Shown: positions 34,687-44,022 of the stretch, in pieces
How the letters are laid out: every line of letters begins with the position of its first letter
Position numbering within the stretch: the first letter of the stretch is position 1
Notes under the pieces: model-generated
Told to the model about the DNA's origin: nothing
What the model saw: the letters and a program-made list of their open reading frames with translations, nothing else
Databases searched by the model: none
Program-made: the position numbers and the translations under genes
Source: Desulfuromonadales bacterium
Lineage (GTDB): Bacteria; Desulfobacterota; Desulfuromonadia; Desulfuromonadales; BM103
Length of the DNA stretch: 64,000 bases
Assembly (NCBI GenBank): GCA_014860225.1
Contig: JACZKE010000056.1
Span: 62,001-126,000 of the forward strand
Direction: 5' to 3'

Positions 34687-34708
34687 AGGGGGAGAGTCCT
34701 CTCCCCCT
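34687..34708 (+). terminator. Hairpin after the hydroxylase genes
   Basis: AGGGGGAG (34687-34694) pairs with CTCCCCCT (34701-34708). There is no T tract, so it may attenuate or stabilise rather than fully terminate transcription into the maturation genes. Confidence 0.5.
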
Positions 34709-34858
34709 ACTAAGATTGGCAGCGAACGCAATATCTGCTACGATCCTTAAGAATTTCATTCCGCTGCAAAAGCACAAGCATGCAATTTTTAGACATCGAG
34801 ACAAGGCCGTGGATTCATTCCGTGCGTCCAGAAAAAACTCGGGAAGGACTGGGTACGT

Positions 34859-35620
34859 ATGTGGGACTGGATAGCTAAACTTGATGAAATACGTCGCAAA
34901 GATCAGCTGGCCGTTCTGGTGACGGTTACCAAGAGTACCGGATCGACACCACGCAAGCAGGGTGCCAAGATGATCGTTCTCGCCGATGGAACCTTCTACG
35001 GAACCATTGGCGGCGGCGTCGTAGAACATTACGCCCTCGAAGAGGCGCAGCTGTGCCTTGAGGAAGCTCATTCCAGAGCTACAGAGGTGCCACTTATACA
35101 GAAGGGTGAGTTCCCTGCCTGCGGTGGGACGATGGAGCTGTACATGGAAGTCATTAACAATAATCCGTCACTCTACCTGTTTGGTGCCGGGCATGTCGGT
35201 CAATCCTTGTGCCAGGTTCTCGAAGGCACACCTTTTCGCATCCACCTCATCGATGACCGGGATGAGTGGATCCATTCTCCCGGGATTCCTGGTGCCACCA
35301 TTCGCCACCACTGTCGTTGGAGCGATTTTATCGAACATGCCAACTGGTGCGATCAGCGGAGTTATGTCGTGATTCTTACTTTCAGCGGCAGCGTCGACCA
35401 GCAAATTCTGGAAGAAGTCCTTCCTCACCCTAATCGCTATATCGGCATGATCGGCAGCAAAACCAAGTGGGGACGGGTTGAAAAGAATCTGACGGAAAAA
35501 GGCTTCGATCTCTCTGGAGTGCGTTGCCCCGTTGGCCACGACAATGGTGGCGACTCGCCGCGGGAGATCGCCGTCAGTATTGCCAGCCAGCTCCTTTCGG
35601 TCTACAACGGACGCGAGTGA
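34859..35620 (+). CDS. XdhC-family hydroxylase maturation factor
   Basis: 253 residues. The N-terminal XdhC/CoxI domain has the signature STGSTPRKQGAKM...GTIGGGVVEH. The C-terminal Rossmann domain begins with LYLFGAGHVGQSLC near residue 107 and ends with GHDNGGDSPREIAVSI. XdhC proteins bind the molybdenum cofactor and help insert the terminal sulfido (or, in the selenium class, selenido) ligand into hydroxylases. It is the first gene of a tight maturation operon with YqeB, YqeC and MocA. The ribosome site is weak (AAGGA at longer spacing). Confidence 0.9.
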   Translation: MWDWIAKLDEIRRKDQLAVLVTVTKSTGSTPRKQGAKMIVLADGTFYGTIGGGVVEHYALEEAQLCLEEAHSRATEVPLIQKGEFPACGGTMELYMEVINNNPSLYLFGAGHVGQSLCQVLEGTPFRIHLIDDRDEWIHSPGIPGATIRHHCRWSDFIEHANWCDQRSYVVILTFSGSVDQQILEEVLPHPNRYIGMIGSKTKWGRVEKNLTEKGFDLSGVRCPVGHDNGGDSPREIAVSIASQLLSVYNGRE

Positions 35621-35624
35621 GGAT

Positions 35625-36434
35625 ATGGATAAACAGCTGAAGGATCGGGTAATCCTTATCAAGGGAGCGGGAGAGATGGCGACCGGCGTGGCCTGTCGCC
35701 TCTACGCTGCTAATCTGCGACGAATCCTCTTGCTGGAGACGGCGTCACCCCTGGCCGTTCGCAGGCATGTCTCATTCTGCGAGGCCGTCCATGAGCGGGT
35801 TAAACTGGTGGAAGGCATCGAAGCCGTTCGGGTTTCTGAGCAGGCCGAGCTCGACAAGGCCTGGGAGAACGGGCAGGTCGCTGTCTGGGTTGATCCGCAA
35901 GGCGAGAGTGTCTCCTGCCTCAGGCCCGACGTCCTGATTGATGCAATCCTCGCCAAACGAAATCTGGGCCTCTCCATCAACGACGCGCCATTGGTCATCG
36001 CCCTTGGTCCAGGTTTTGAAGCCGGAAGAGATTGCCATGTCGTGGTAGAGACCAACCGTGGACACGATCTCGGCCGCTTGCTTCGCTCGGGGAGGGCTAT
36101 GGCGAACACCGGGATTCCTGGTGCCATCGGCGGCTACACGCAAGAACGAGTCCTGCGTTCACCTGGGGACGGTCTTTTTGTCACTGCGAGGATGATTGGC
36201 GACGAAGTCCGCACGAGCGAAGTGATTGGCCGGGTCGGCAACGCCGAAGTGGTCACATCGATCAACGGCATCCTCCGCGGTCTCATCCGCCCCGGTTCCT
36301 CGGTGCAGAAGGGGCTCAAAATCGGTGACATCGATCCGCGGGGTGAGAGGATCTACTGCGAGACGATCTCGGAGAAGGCACGATCGATTGGTGGGGCCGT
36401 TCTCGAAGCGATGCTGGCCGCCTATAACAAGTGA
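35625..36434 (+). CDS. yqeB: YqeB-type (EF2563 family) selenium-dependent molybdenum hydroxylase system protein
   Basis: 269 residues. It opens with VILIKGAGEMATGVACRLY, the signature start of the YqeB/EF2563 family, and contains GPGFEAGRDCHVVVETNRGHDLGR and the NTGIPGAIGGYT region. The family tracks with selenium-dependent molybdenum hydroxylases and orphan selD genes; its biochemical step is not established. The start lies 4 bases after the XdhC stop. A longer frame from 35532 overlaps XdhC and is rejected. Coupling with XdhC and YqeC supports a role in making a selenium-containing cofactor. Confidence 0.88.
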   Translation: MDKQLKDRVILIKGAGEMATGVACRLYAANLRRILLLETASPLAVRRHVSFCEAVHERVKLVEGIEAVRVSEQAELDKAWENGQVAVWVDPQGESVSCLRPDVLIDAILAKRNLGLSINDAPLVIALGPGFEAGRDCHVVVETNRGHDLGRLLRSGRAMANTGIPGAIGGYTQERVLRSPGDGLFVTARMIGDEVRTSEVIGRVGNAEVVTSINGILRGLIRPGSSVQKGLKIGDIDPRGERIYCETISEKARSIGGAVLEAMLAAYNK

Positions 36435-36441
36435 GTTTGCC

Positions 36442-37230
36442 ATGACTCCGATTGAAAGCATCCTTCCACTGGCATCGCGGGGCGTGTTGAGCCTCACTGG
36501 AGGCGGTGGGAAAACCAGCCTGATGTTCCACCTGGCTCGGCTGTTGGCAGAGACCGGCAAGACAGTCCTGACCACGACCACCACCAAGATCTTTACCCCT
36601 GCGACCTCCCAATCCGAAACGGTGCTGGTTGCTGCCGATCCGAAGGAGATCCTCTTACGGGCAGCCCCTTTCCTGGAACGGACAGGACACGTTACCGCCG
36701 TAGCCGCGCGACTCGACGTTGCCGGTAAACTCAAAGGCTTTGCTCCAGAGGCCATGCGTCTTTTTGAGGATTCGGGGCTGTTCGACTGGATTCTTGTTGA
36801 GGCCGACGGCTCTGCCCGGCGGCCTCTCAAGGCTCCCGCCGAGCATGAGCCGGTGATCCCTGCCAATACGAGCGTTCTGATCGCCGTGGCTGGCCTTGAG
36901 GTTCTCGGCCGTCCCCTGACCGAGGATCTGGTGTTCCGCGCCGAGCTTGCCGGAGAGTTGATGGGAATGGCAGAGCAAGAAATCATTACTGAATGCGCCC
37001 TGGCTCGTCTTTTTGCACACCCCTCAGGCCTCTTTAAAGGTGCCCCGCATCAGGCTGCCCGTTTTATTTTCCTCAATAAGGCAGATAACCCCGAACGCTG
37101 TGAGGGGGGCGAGCGGATTGCGGCTCTGCTGCAAAAGAATCCCGGGCCGGTGGCAGACACTCTGATTGTCGGGCAAGCCCTGGAATCGATTTGTGTCCAC
37201 GCCTGCTATTCGCTCAGTAGACAATCATGA
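36442..37230 (+). CDS. yqeC: YqeC-type selenium-dependent hydroxylase accessory protein
   Basis: 262 residues of a P-loop protein. SLTGGGGKTSLMFHLA near residues 17-32 is the nucleotide loop, and ILVEADGSARRPLKAP near 115-130 is the family signature. YqeC is a second marker gene of the selenium-dependent molybdenum hydroxylase system; the reaction is unproven. The start at 36442 is chosen because the frame further upstream lies inside yqeB. Its stop overlaps the start of mocA (ATGA), so translation is coupled. Confidence 0.87.
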   Translation: MTPIESILPLASRGVLSLTGGGGKTSLMFHLARLLAETGKTVLTTTTTKIFTPATSQSETVLVAADPKEILLRAAPFLERTGHVTAVAARLDVAGKLKGFAPEAMRLFEDSGLFDWILVEADGSARRPLKAPAEHEPVIPANTSVLIAVAGLEVLGRPLTEDLVFRAELAGELMGMAEQEIITECALARLFAHPSGLFKGAPHQAARFIFLNKADNPERCEGGERIAALLQKNPGPVADTLIVGQALESICVHACYSLSRQS

Positions 37231-37826
37231 GCTGTATTCCCCGAGTGGCCGGCATTATCCTGGCTGCGGGCAGCAGCTCCCGTATGGGACGCCCCAAACA
37301 ACTACTCCCTTTTCGCGGACATACCCTTCTAGAGTGCATCGTCGACACTGCCTTGAACTCGTCTCTTAGCAAGGTTGTCGTGGTCCTTGGCCACAGGGCC
37401 GATGAACTGCGTCCCCTGCTTGCGGGCCGCGATGTGACGGTGGTTCTCAACGATGATTACCAAAGAGGTCAGAGTTCCTCGATTCAGGCCGGACTGCGGA
37501 CGGTCAGGGAAGATGTTGATGCGGCACTCTTCCTCCTTGGCGATCAGCCTCTCGTTACTCCGGAAACCATCGATAGCATCCTCTCCGCCTACGCAGTCAG
37601 TCAAGGCCTCATTGTCATGCCGGTCTTTGACGGCCGCAGAGGGAACCCGGTCCTCTTCGATCGCCAGACTTTTGATGATATCGATTCCTTGACGGGAGAC
37701 ACCGGGGCGCGGCTCCTGTTTCAGGATTACGCTAACCACATCGTGGAAGTACCACTTCATGACCCCTCCGTCCATTTTGATGTTGACACCGAACAGGATT
37801 TTAAAGTTCTTAAAAAGATGGAATAG
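37227..37826 (+). CDS. mocA: Molybdenum cofactor cytidylyltransferase (MocA-like)
   Basis: 199 residues of the MobA-like nucleotidyltransferase group. The N terminus GIILAAGSSSRMGRPKQLLPF is the CTP-binding loop, with the LLGDQP metal-binding motif near residue 103 and the RRGNPVLF segment near 133. It transfers CMP to molybdopterin to make MCD, the cofactor form used by xanthine-dehydrogenase-family enzymes, consistent with the hydroxylase upstream. It is last in the XdhC-YqeB-YqeC-MocA operon; modA begins 88 bases later. Confidence 0.9.
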   Translation: MSCIPRVAGIILAAGSSSRMGRPKQLLPFRGHTLLECIVDTALNSSLSKVVVVLGHRADELRPLLAGRDVTVVLNDDYQRGQSSSIQAGLRTVREDVDAALFLLGDQPLVTPETIDSILSAYAVSQGLIVMPVFDGRRGNPVLFDRQTFDDIDSLTGDTGARLLFQDYANHIVEVPLHDPSVHFDVDTEQDFKVLKKME

Positions 37827-37914
37827 ATTGTGTCGGCTGCAAAGCGGGAAACACGGTTGCCTTTTGCGGGACACCGATATTGCCTGCTAAAATTACATGA
37901 TAGGATTGTCGGCC

Positions 37915-38688
37915 ATGCAGAATCGTTGGACTTTGGCTCTTGGTTTCATTTTGTCACTGATTGCTCTCGCCTTTCCGGTGCTCGCTGCAGAAGTCAGGAT
38001 TTCGGCAGCTTCCAGCCTGACCGAGGCCGTCAGCGAAATCTGTAGCCGTTATAGTGCCAGGCATCCAGGGGTGACCTTGGTCCGCAACTTCGCTTCCTCG
38101 GGAACTCTGGCCAACCAGATCAACAGTGGCGCTCCGGTAGACATTTTTATCTCTGCCAACCCAAAGTGGATGGATTATCTGATTGAACAAGATCGGATTC
38201 CTCAGGGCGGAGTCAGGGTCCTGGCCACGAACGCACTGGTGGTGGTTGGAAGCAAACAAAAACAGGGGAAACCCTTTGCTGCCATGACGAAGTTCGCTCG
38301 CATCGTTATTGGCAGCCCGAAAAGTGTGCCTGCGGGGGAGTATGCTGAAAAAGCACTGAAGGCTGTCGGTATTTATGAACAGCTGCAGGAGGAAAACCGA
38401 CTGGTGATCGCCAAAGATGTCCGCCAGGCGCTGATGTATGCAGAGCGAGGGGAGGTCGATGCCGCCTTTGTCTATCGGACTGATGCCCTGCTGGCCCGCA
38501 ACGCGGTCATCATATACGTGGTTCCACAGGAGCTCTACCCGTCGGTCACTTATCCGGTTGGGCTGACTGCCGAAGGGACGAAAAATAGGGCGGCAGAGGA
38601 TTTTTTTACTTTTCTGACATCGCCCGAGGCCGCCATGGTCTTGGGAAAATACGGGTTTGTCACAGAGATGCAACCGTTTTCACCCTGA
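37915..38688 (+). CDS. modA: Molybdate ABC transporter, periplasmic binding protein
   Basis: 257 residues with a signal peptide (LGFILSLIALAFPVLAA) and the ModA pattern VRISAASSLTEAVSEI followed by NFASSGTLANQINSGAPVDIFISA, which supplies the oxyanion ligands. The start at 37915 has AGGA upstream; ATG 37897 lacks a site. It binds molybdate (or tungstate) in the periplasm for ModBC. Fourteen bases separate it from modB. Location next to two molybdenum enzymes explains the local copy. Confidence 0.95.
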   Translation: MQNRWTLALGFILSLIALAFPVLAAEVRISAASSLTEAVSEICSRYSARHPGVTLVRNFASSGTLANQINSGAPVDIFISANPKWMDYLIEQDRIPQGGVRVLATNALVVVGSKQKQGKPFAAMTKFARIVIGSPKSVPAGEYAEKALKAVGIYEQLQEENRLVIAKDVRQALMYAERGEVDAAFVYRTDALLARNAVIIYVVPQELYPSVTYPVGLTAEGTKNRAAEDFFTFLTSPEAAMVLGKYGFVTEMQPFSP

Positions 38689-38702
38689 AAGAATATAGGT
38701 AA

Positions 38703-39392
38703 ATGTTCGAATTCTCCCCCACCGACTATCAGGCTATGGCTCTTTCGGCCAAGGTGGCGATCACCGCGACGATTCTTTCGCTACCCTTTGGATATGCGGC
38801 TGCCTACATGCTGGTGTTCAGTCGGCTCCGGGGCAAGGCCGTATTGGACGGGGTCATCAACCTGCCGCTGGTGGTGCCGCCGGTGGTCGTCGGTTATCTG
38901 CTGCTGCTTTTGCTCGGCGAGCGGGGCTGGGCGGGCGCCCTGCTCAGGCAATGGGATGTGCATATTGTCTTCACCTGGTGGGCTGCGGTACTCGCATCGC
39001 TGGTGGTAGGTTTCCCCCTCTTGGTGCGTTCGATCCGCATCGGTATGGAAGGTATCGATGAACGATTGCTGCAGGCCTCGCGTACCCTTGGCGCTCCCTG
39101 GTATGATAGCCTGACGACGATTATCCTGCCCCTTTCAGGGCGTTCGGTCATGGCTGGAGCGACTCTGATGTTCGCGCGCAGCCTCGGCGAATTCGGTGCC
39201 ACCATTATCATTGCCGGTAATATCCCCGGAGTTACTCAGACCATCCCTCTGGCCATCTACGACTACACCAATACTCCCGGAGGGGATAGCATGGCCCTCT
39301 CTCTGTGCCTCGTGTCTGTGGGCATCTCCTTCTCGGTTCTGTTGCTTAACGAGGCCCTTGTCAAGCGATTCAGCAGACACAGGCGGCCATGA
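38703..39392 (+). CDS. modB: Molybdate ABC transporter permease
   Basis: 229 residues, about five transmembrane helices, with the permease EAA-type cytoplasmic loop DERLLQASRTLGAPWYDSL that docks on the ATPase, and GATIIIAGNIPGVTQTIPLAIY typical of ModB. It forms the inner-membrane channel for molybdate. The stop overlaps the modC start by 4 bases. Confidence 0.95.
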   Translation: MFEFSPTDYQAMALSAKVAITATILSLPFGYAAAYMLVFSRLRGKAVLDGVINLPLVVPPVVVGYLLLLLLGERGWAGALLRQWDVHIVFTWWAAVLASLVVGFPLLVRSIRIGMEGIDERLLQASRTLGAPWYDSLTTIILPLSGRSVMAGATLMFARSLGEFGATIIIAGNIPGVTQTIPLAIYDYTNTPGGDSMALSLCLVSVGISFSVLLLNEALVKRFSRHRRP

Positions 39393-40444
39393 AACTGTCC
39401 GTCTCCCTGAATAAACGATTTTCTGGTTTCGATTGCTCTTTTAATTTTACCACCCATGCCAATCGGATTGGTGTTTTCGGTCAATCCGGAAGTGGTAAAT
39501 CGACTCTGGTTCATATGCTGGCCGGACTGGTTCAGCCTGACAACGGAGTCATCGAGCTTGATGGTCAAGTACTGTTCGATTCCAAGGCCTCCCTGTCAGT
39601 TCCTACGGAGCAACGCCGCATTGGCGTGGTTTTCCAGCAGGCCCACCTCTTTCCACACATGAGTGCCCGACGTAATCTTTTTTATGGTTACCGGCGCACC
39701 CCGGTTTCGCAACGCCAGATTGAGCCCCAAGCCTTGATCAAGGTTCTCAATCTTGAGGATCTTCTTGAGCGGAACGTCAATAATCTCTCGGGAGGAGAAC
39801 GTCAGAGGGTTGCTCTCGGGCGGTCGGTACTTTCCAGTCCCCGTCTTCTGCTTATGGACGAGCCTCTGTCGGCGCTCGACGAAGGACTCAAGTATCAGGT
39901 TATCCCATATCTGACGGCAGTCTTCGATGAGTTTCAGGTGCCGGTTTTGCTTGTCTCTCATTCCACCAACGAAATCCGTCTGATGTCCGATGAGGTGATC
40001 GTGGTGCATAAAGGGCGGGTCTCCGCACAGATTGACCCTGAGACCCTGGCACGACAGCGTATGGGCCGCAGACGTGCCGGTTATATTAACCTGCTCAAAC
40101 TTCAGGAGTCCGAGCCGCAGGATGGCTTACTGTCTTTTTGCTGGGAGTCAAACCGACTCCTGCTCTCGCCGGGGCTCGGGCCTGAGCCCGGTATGTTCGA
40201 GCTTTCGTCAAAGGATATCATTCTGTTCAAAAAACACCCTGAGGCGACTAGCGCCCGAAATCTGCTGCCTTGCCGGGTGGGGGAGGTCTTTGACATGGAA
40301 GGGCGCATTGGGGTGGAGTTGCACTGCAACGATGGACAACTTATCGCGGAGGTGGCGCAAAAGGCGATCGAAGAGCTCGATATCGTCCCGGACCGTGAAA
40401 TCTTCGCGGTGATTAAATCATCGGCATTTCGCCGGCTTTATTGA
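39389..40444 (+). CDS. modC: Molybdate ABC transporter ATPase with MOP domain
   Basis: 351 residues. The ABC domain has Walker A GQSGSGKST near residue 32, signature LSGGERQRVALGRS near 128 and Walker B LLLMDEPLSALD. The C-terminal 100 residues form a molybdate-binding (MOP-like) regulatory domain (segment LPCRVGEVFDMEGRIGVELH). It energises ModAB and may be feedback-inhibited by molybdate through the MOP domain. It closes the mod operon; no strong terminator is visible before the next promoter at 40521. Confidence 0.95.
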   Translation: MKLSVSLNKRFSGFDCSFNFTTHANRIGVFGQSGSGKSTLVHMLAGLVQPDNGVIELDGQVLFDSKASLSVPTEQRRIGVVFQQAHLFPHMSARRNLFYGYRRTPVSQRQIEPQALIKVLNLEDLLERNVNNLSGGERQRVALGRSVLSSPRLLLMDEPLSALDEGLKYQVIPYLTAVFDEFQVPVLLVSHSTNEIRLMSDEVIVVHKGRVSAQIDPETLARQRMGRRRAGYINLLKLQESEPQDGLLSFCWESNRLLLSPGLGPEPGMFELSSKDIILFKKHPEATSARNLLPCRVGEVFDMEGRIGVELHCNDGQLIAEVAQKAIEELDIVPDREIFAVIKSSAFRRLY

Positions 40445-40520
40445 CTCTTTCGCACCCTCCCGCCAATGTTACGCCTGAACGGCGGTTCTTCCTCGGCGGC
40501 AGCGACCCCTCCATGCCCCC

Positions 40521-40557
40521 TTGACAAATTCGACATAAATTGGTACTACAATACCAA
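40521..40557 (+). promoter_or_regulatory. Promoter with overlapping palindromic operator
   Basis: TTGACA (40521-40526), a 17-base spacer and TACTAC (40544-40549) form a sigma-70-type promoter. The dyad TTGGTA-CTACAA-TACCAA (40540-40557) overlaps its -10 region, the position of a repressor site. The same dyad occurs at 47042, 47632, 48248 and near 57022 and 57085. A 38-codon frame at 40588-40704 with GGAGAG upstream lies in the leader and might be translated. Confidence 0.7.
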
Positions 40558-40729
40558 AATGCTTTAAGCGGACTGCCGGAGAGTTCAATGCCAGAAAAGC
40601 GCAGGATGACCCAAATGTCAATAAATCTGGCGGGGACGAACCCTCTGAATACATCCAGACTGGTGATGCTGAAAGTGTCCTGTCACACCTTAGTCTGGTC
40701 ATGACGCGTAACTGTCAGAAGGACTGGCC

Positions 40730-41716
40730 TTGACAACTGCACCGTTCACGGTTAAACGCCGGACAGCCTGGGGGGATTGCGACCCGGCACGTATTTACTA
40801 TACCCCGCGGGCCGTCGATTATGCCGTGGAGGCGATAGAAGCTTGGTACGAGGCAGTTTTGGGGATATCTTGGGCCGAGTTGGCCGAGCATTCTGATCTC
40901 AATGTCCGCTTCATACGTGTGGATTGCGATTACCACCGGCCATTGGCTGCCAGTCAGGTGGCTCATCTGCAGGTGTGGGTCACCGGAGTGGAGTGCTCCC
41001 ATGTCACTTTGACCGTGATCGGAGAGGACGGCGATAAAGCTCTCTGTTTTCTGGCCCGCCTGGTGTGTCACTTTGTCGAGAGAAGCAATGCCATCGCGAT
41101 TCCGATCCCAGCGGAATTTCGCCAACGCATTGAAAGCTATAAGGACAAATGCGGTGATGCGATAGCAACTGTGAAGAATGGCAATCGCTCGGGTCTCGTC
41201 TCGGCGCGGAGTGCAGGGGGGTCGGAAACGGATGTCTCCGGTTGCAACTGTCTTCCGGATGGCAGGGCTCCCTTTTCACGACAGCGTCGCGTGGTGTACG
41301 GGGATTGCGATGCCTCCGGTATGCTCTATGCTCCCCGGGTTTTTTATTATGCTATTGAGACTGTTGAGGAATGGTACGAGGAGATCCTTGGCATCTCTTG
41401 GATGGATCTGGTCTGTAAGCACGAACAAGGTGCGCCGTTTGTCTCCGTTAGCTGTGAATACCTGCAGCCAATTTTTCCTGGACAAACGCTTACTGTCACG
41501 GTCCGGGTGACCCGGTTGGGTGCGGCCAGTCTCGGATTCGCTGTGGTGGGTTATGATGCCTGGGGTTCTGCTTGCTTCGATGCGCACCTTGCGGCCTGTT
41601 TTATCGAACAGGATGGGTTTAAAACGATGCGTATCCCGGAGGTATATCGCGTACGAATTCAGGCATACCAGTCTATCTGCGAGGCCTTAGAAGGGAACGA
41701 GGCAAGCCTAGCATGA
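40730..41716 (+). CDS. Tandem hot-dog thioesterase (two fused 4HBT domains)
   Basis: 328 residues made of two complete 4-hydroxybenzoyl-CoA-thioesterase domains joined by a short linker near residue 155. Each domain opens with the catalytic-type motif, WGDCDPARIYYTPR near residue 14 and YGDCDASGMLYAPR near residue 188, each with its Asp. The halves share the pattern AIEAWYEAVLGISW / TVEEWYEEILGISW, so the gene arose by internal duplication. Such enzymes hydrolyse aromatic acyl-CoA esters. The start is TTG 40730 after AAGGA; stops upstream exclude an ATG. The promoter carries the island operator, linking it to the pad genes. Confidence 0.8.
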   Translation: MTTAPFTVKRRTAWGDCDPARIYYTPRAVDYAVEAIEAWYEAVLGISWAELAEHSDLNVRFIRVDCDYHRPLAASQVAHLQVWVTGVECSHVTLTVIGEDGDKALCFLARLVCHFVERSNAIAIPIPAEFRQRIESYKDKCGDAIATVKNGNRSGLVSARSAGGSETDVSGCNCLPDGRAPFSRQRRVVYGDCDASGMLYAPRVFYYAIETVEEWYEEILGISWMDLVCKHEQGAPFVSVSCEYLQPIFPGQTLTVTVRVTRLGAASLGFAVVGYDAWGSACFDAHLAACFIEQDGFKTMRIPEVYRVRIQAYQSICEALEGNEASLA

Positions 41717-41934
41717 GCGAAAGCGTGCAGATTGGCAGCGGCGGAGTGCCTTTTGATTTGACGCGCTCTGGATGAGACGCCTTTCTCTCCTCAAATGACA
41801 AAGGTATGCAAAGGCAGATAATTATCTTGAACTGCCAGTTCCTGATGTGCTCGAAATAACATGTAGATTTGTCGAACCCAGAAATTCGCCAACCTATTTT
41901 GGAAGGTCTTTGCTGCAGTTGTTGTTTGAAACGG

Positions 41935-42060
41935 GACACTGAAACGATCTTTGAGGAGGCTGGGTTCGAGTCCCTGGCGGTTATGAGATTACGCAACCCG
42001 AGAATGCCCCCTCCTTTAGCTGCCTGGGTGATCAAGGGTCAGGTGACAAAGCCGATAGAT
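41935..42060 (+). pseudogene. C-terminal remnant resembling a SAM methyltransferase
   Basis: In the gap 41717-42282 one plus-strand frame reads ETIFEEAGFESLAVMRLRNP then PLAAWVIKGQVTKP, like the last segment of class I methyltransferases (fseaGFe...plaaWvisG..kKP). The preceding catalytic domain is missing, and no ribosome site is present. The rest of the gap shows no gene or clear promoter. Confidence 0.35.
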
Positions 42061-42282
42061 TGCTCAGAAACTCACGGATGAAAACGGTTTGGAGCAGTTG
42101 GTGTTACTTTTAAGCTTTGCAAAACGATCGTGTCTCCTTGAAAAAGTCTATCTGCGGAACGTGATTCTCACCGACTTACCAAGACCTGGACAGGCCCTTG
42201 GAGTGTGGCAACTGTAAAGATCTCAGGATATGTTTTATTCTTGGAAAGAAACGGGCTGCTTCTCACGTGGAGTGACGGTGCT

Positions 42283-43860
42283 ATGAGCGACAGGTACGAG
42301 GCGCAACAACAGTTGATTGAGCAACTCAAGGATGAGATTGAGCAGTGCAAGGAGACCGAAAAATATCTTCGTGAGTCTTTACGCAGGGCCAATGTGGTCT
42401 GGAAGCAGGCGTTCCAGTTCATCGGTCTGCTTGATTTTACAGGAGCGATGATCGAGGTCAATCAGGCCCCCTTGAATTTTGGTGGAATCGAAAAAGAAGA
42501 AGTCCTGGGGAAGCCCTTTTGGAAGGCTCCCTGGTTCAATCGTTCGGACGAGTTACGGGAAAGGGTTCGCACCGCCTTTTCTAAGTCGATAAAGGGCGAA
42601 CTTGTACGCTTTGAGGAGTGGCTTATTGGCAAGGCCGGAGTTCTCCGGTGCATAGACGTTTCAATGAAGCCGGTTCGTGATGAGTCCGGAGAGTTCGTCT
42701 TCGTGATTCTCGAAGGTCATGACATCACCGACCGGAAGCGAGCAGAGAAAAAGTTGCAAGAGAGCGAGGAACGCCTCCAGGCGATTCTGGATTATTCGCC
42801 GGCCGTCATATTCATCAAGGACACCAAGGGCTGCTATCGACTGATCAACCGTAAATTCGAAGACCTCTTTGGTGTGAAGCGGGATCTCTTTATCGGCAAA
42901 AGTGACCATGACCTTTTTGCCAAAGATGTGGCAGACAGGTTCCAAAAGCATGATAGATCTGTGTTTAAGTCCGGCAGTGCCATTCAGGTCGAGGAGGAAA
43001 TACCTGATGGTACAGATCTGGTCTCCTACCTCTCTGTCAAATTTCCCCTTCAGGATGTCAGCGGAAAAATCTATGCAATCTGTGGGATATCCAGCAACAT
43101 TACTGAACGTAAAAAAATGGAAAACGCGATACGCGAGAGCGAACGCAGGGTCCGCGCTGTCAATAAGGAACTCGAAGCCTTTGCGTACTCGGTTTCACAC
43201 GATCTCCGGGCTCCATTGCGCAGCATCGATGGATTCAGCCAGATTCTTCTAGAAGACTACTCAGATGTGCTCGATGAACTTGGCAAGGACTACTTGGCAC
43301 GTGTTCGGGCCAGCAGCCAAAGGATGATGCAACTCATTAACGATCTTTTGAAACTCTCACAGCTGACACGCGGCAAAATCATCCATCGCAAGATCGACTT
43401 GAGTCGCCTGGCTCGTGAAATAGTTGACGAGTTGCAGGAAGAACAGCCGGAGCGTCAGGTTGATTTTCTCATCACCCCGGAACTGGTAGCTAAAGGTGAC
43501 GGGGCGTTGATGCGGGTTGTGCTGAAGAATCTGCTCGAGAATGCTTGGAAATTTACCAGCCGTACCTGCCGTGCGAAGATCGAATTTGGTTCTCTTGCCT
43601 CGCACGAAGACGAAGTGACCAATGGCGAGGGTGAGGGTGAGACTGTGTTTTTCGTGCGCGATAACGGTGCAGGCTTTGATATGGCTTTTCAGGACAAACT
43701 GTTTGGGGCCTTTCAGCGACTGCACCGTACAGAAGAGTTTCCCGGTATCGGCATCGGCCTTGCTACCGTCGAGCGTATAATTCGCCGGCACGGTGGTCGG
43801 GTTTGGGCGAAAGGGAGTGTCGGCGAGGGGTCAACTTTTTTCTTTGCACTGAAATCTTGA
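42283..43860 (+). CDS. PAS-domain sensor histidine kinase
   Basis: 525 residues, soluble: short N-terminal coiled coil, PAS domain about 40-150, second PAS about 165-285, HisKA domain with the phospho-acceptor His in YSVSHDLRAPLRSIDGF near 328, and HATPase_c with N, G1 and G2 boxes (LLENAWKF, FFVRDNGAGFD, GIGIGLATV). It resembles phytochrome-type kinases in the HisKA region but has no chromophore domain. The start at 42283 is chosen for its coiled-coil beginning and a GGAG upstream; the GTG at 42205 lacks spacing. No response regulator is adjacent; the receiver-containing activator at 20949 is one possible partner. Confidence 0.9.
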   Translation: MSDRYEAQQQLIEQLKDEIEQCKETEKYLRESLRRANVVWKQAFQFIGLLDFTGAMIEVNQAPLNFGGIEKEEVLGKPFWKAPWFNRSDELRERVRTAFSKSIKGELVRFEEWLIGKAGVLRCIDVSMKPVRDESGEFVFVILEGHDITDRKRAEKKLQESEERLQAILDYSPAVIFIKDTKGCYRLINRKFEDLFGVKRDLFIGKSDHDLFAKDVADRFQKHDRSVFKSGSAIQVEEEIPDGTDLVSYLSVKFPLQDVSGKIYAICGISSNITERKKMENAIRESERRVRAVNKELEAFAYSVSHDLRAPLRSIDGFSQILLEDYSDVLDELGKDYLARVRASSQRMMQLINDLLKLSQLTRGKIIHRKIDLSRLAREIVDELQEEQPERQVDFLITPELVAKGDGALMRVVLKNLLENAWKFTSRTCRAKIEFGSLASHEDEVTNGEGEGETVFFVRDNGAGFDMAFQDKLFGAFQRLHRTEEFPGIGIGLATVERIIRRHGGRVWAKGSVGEGSTFFFALKS

Positions 43861-44022
43861 TCTGATCACCAGCGTATCATCTGAGCGTTGCGTTGTCTGT
43901 GACATAAAGAAAACATATGTAAAGTTTGACCTGAAAGAGCTCAATAAGTTTTGTTGTTAAAAAAACAGCAATGCAGTACGATAATACAAGTAAAGCCTTT
44001 AACCGCTGCTCAGGATGGTGCC

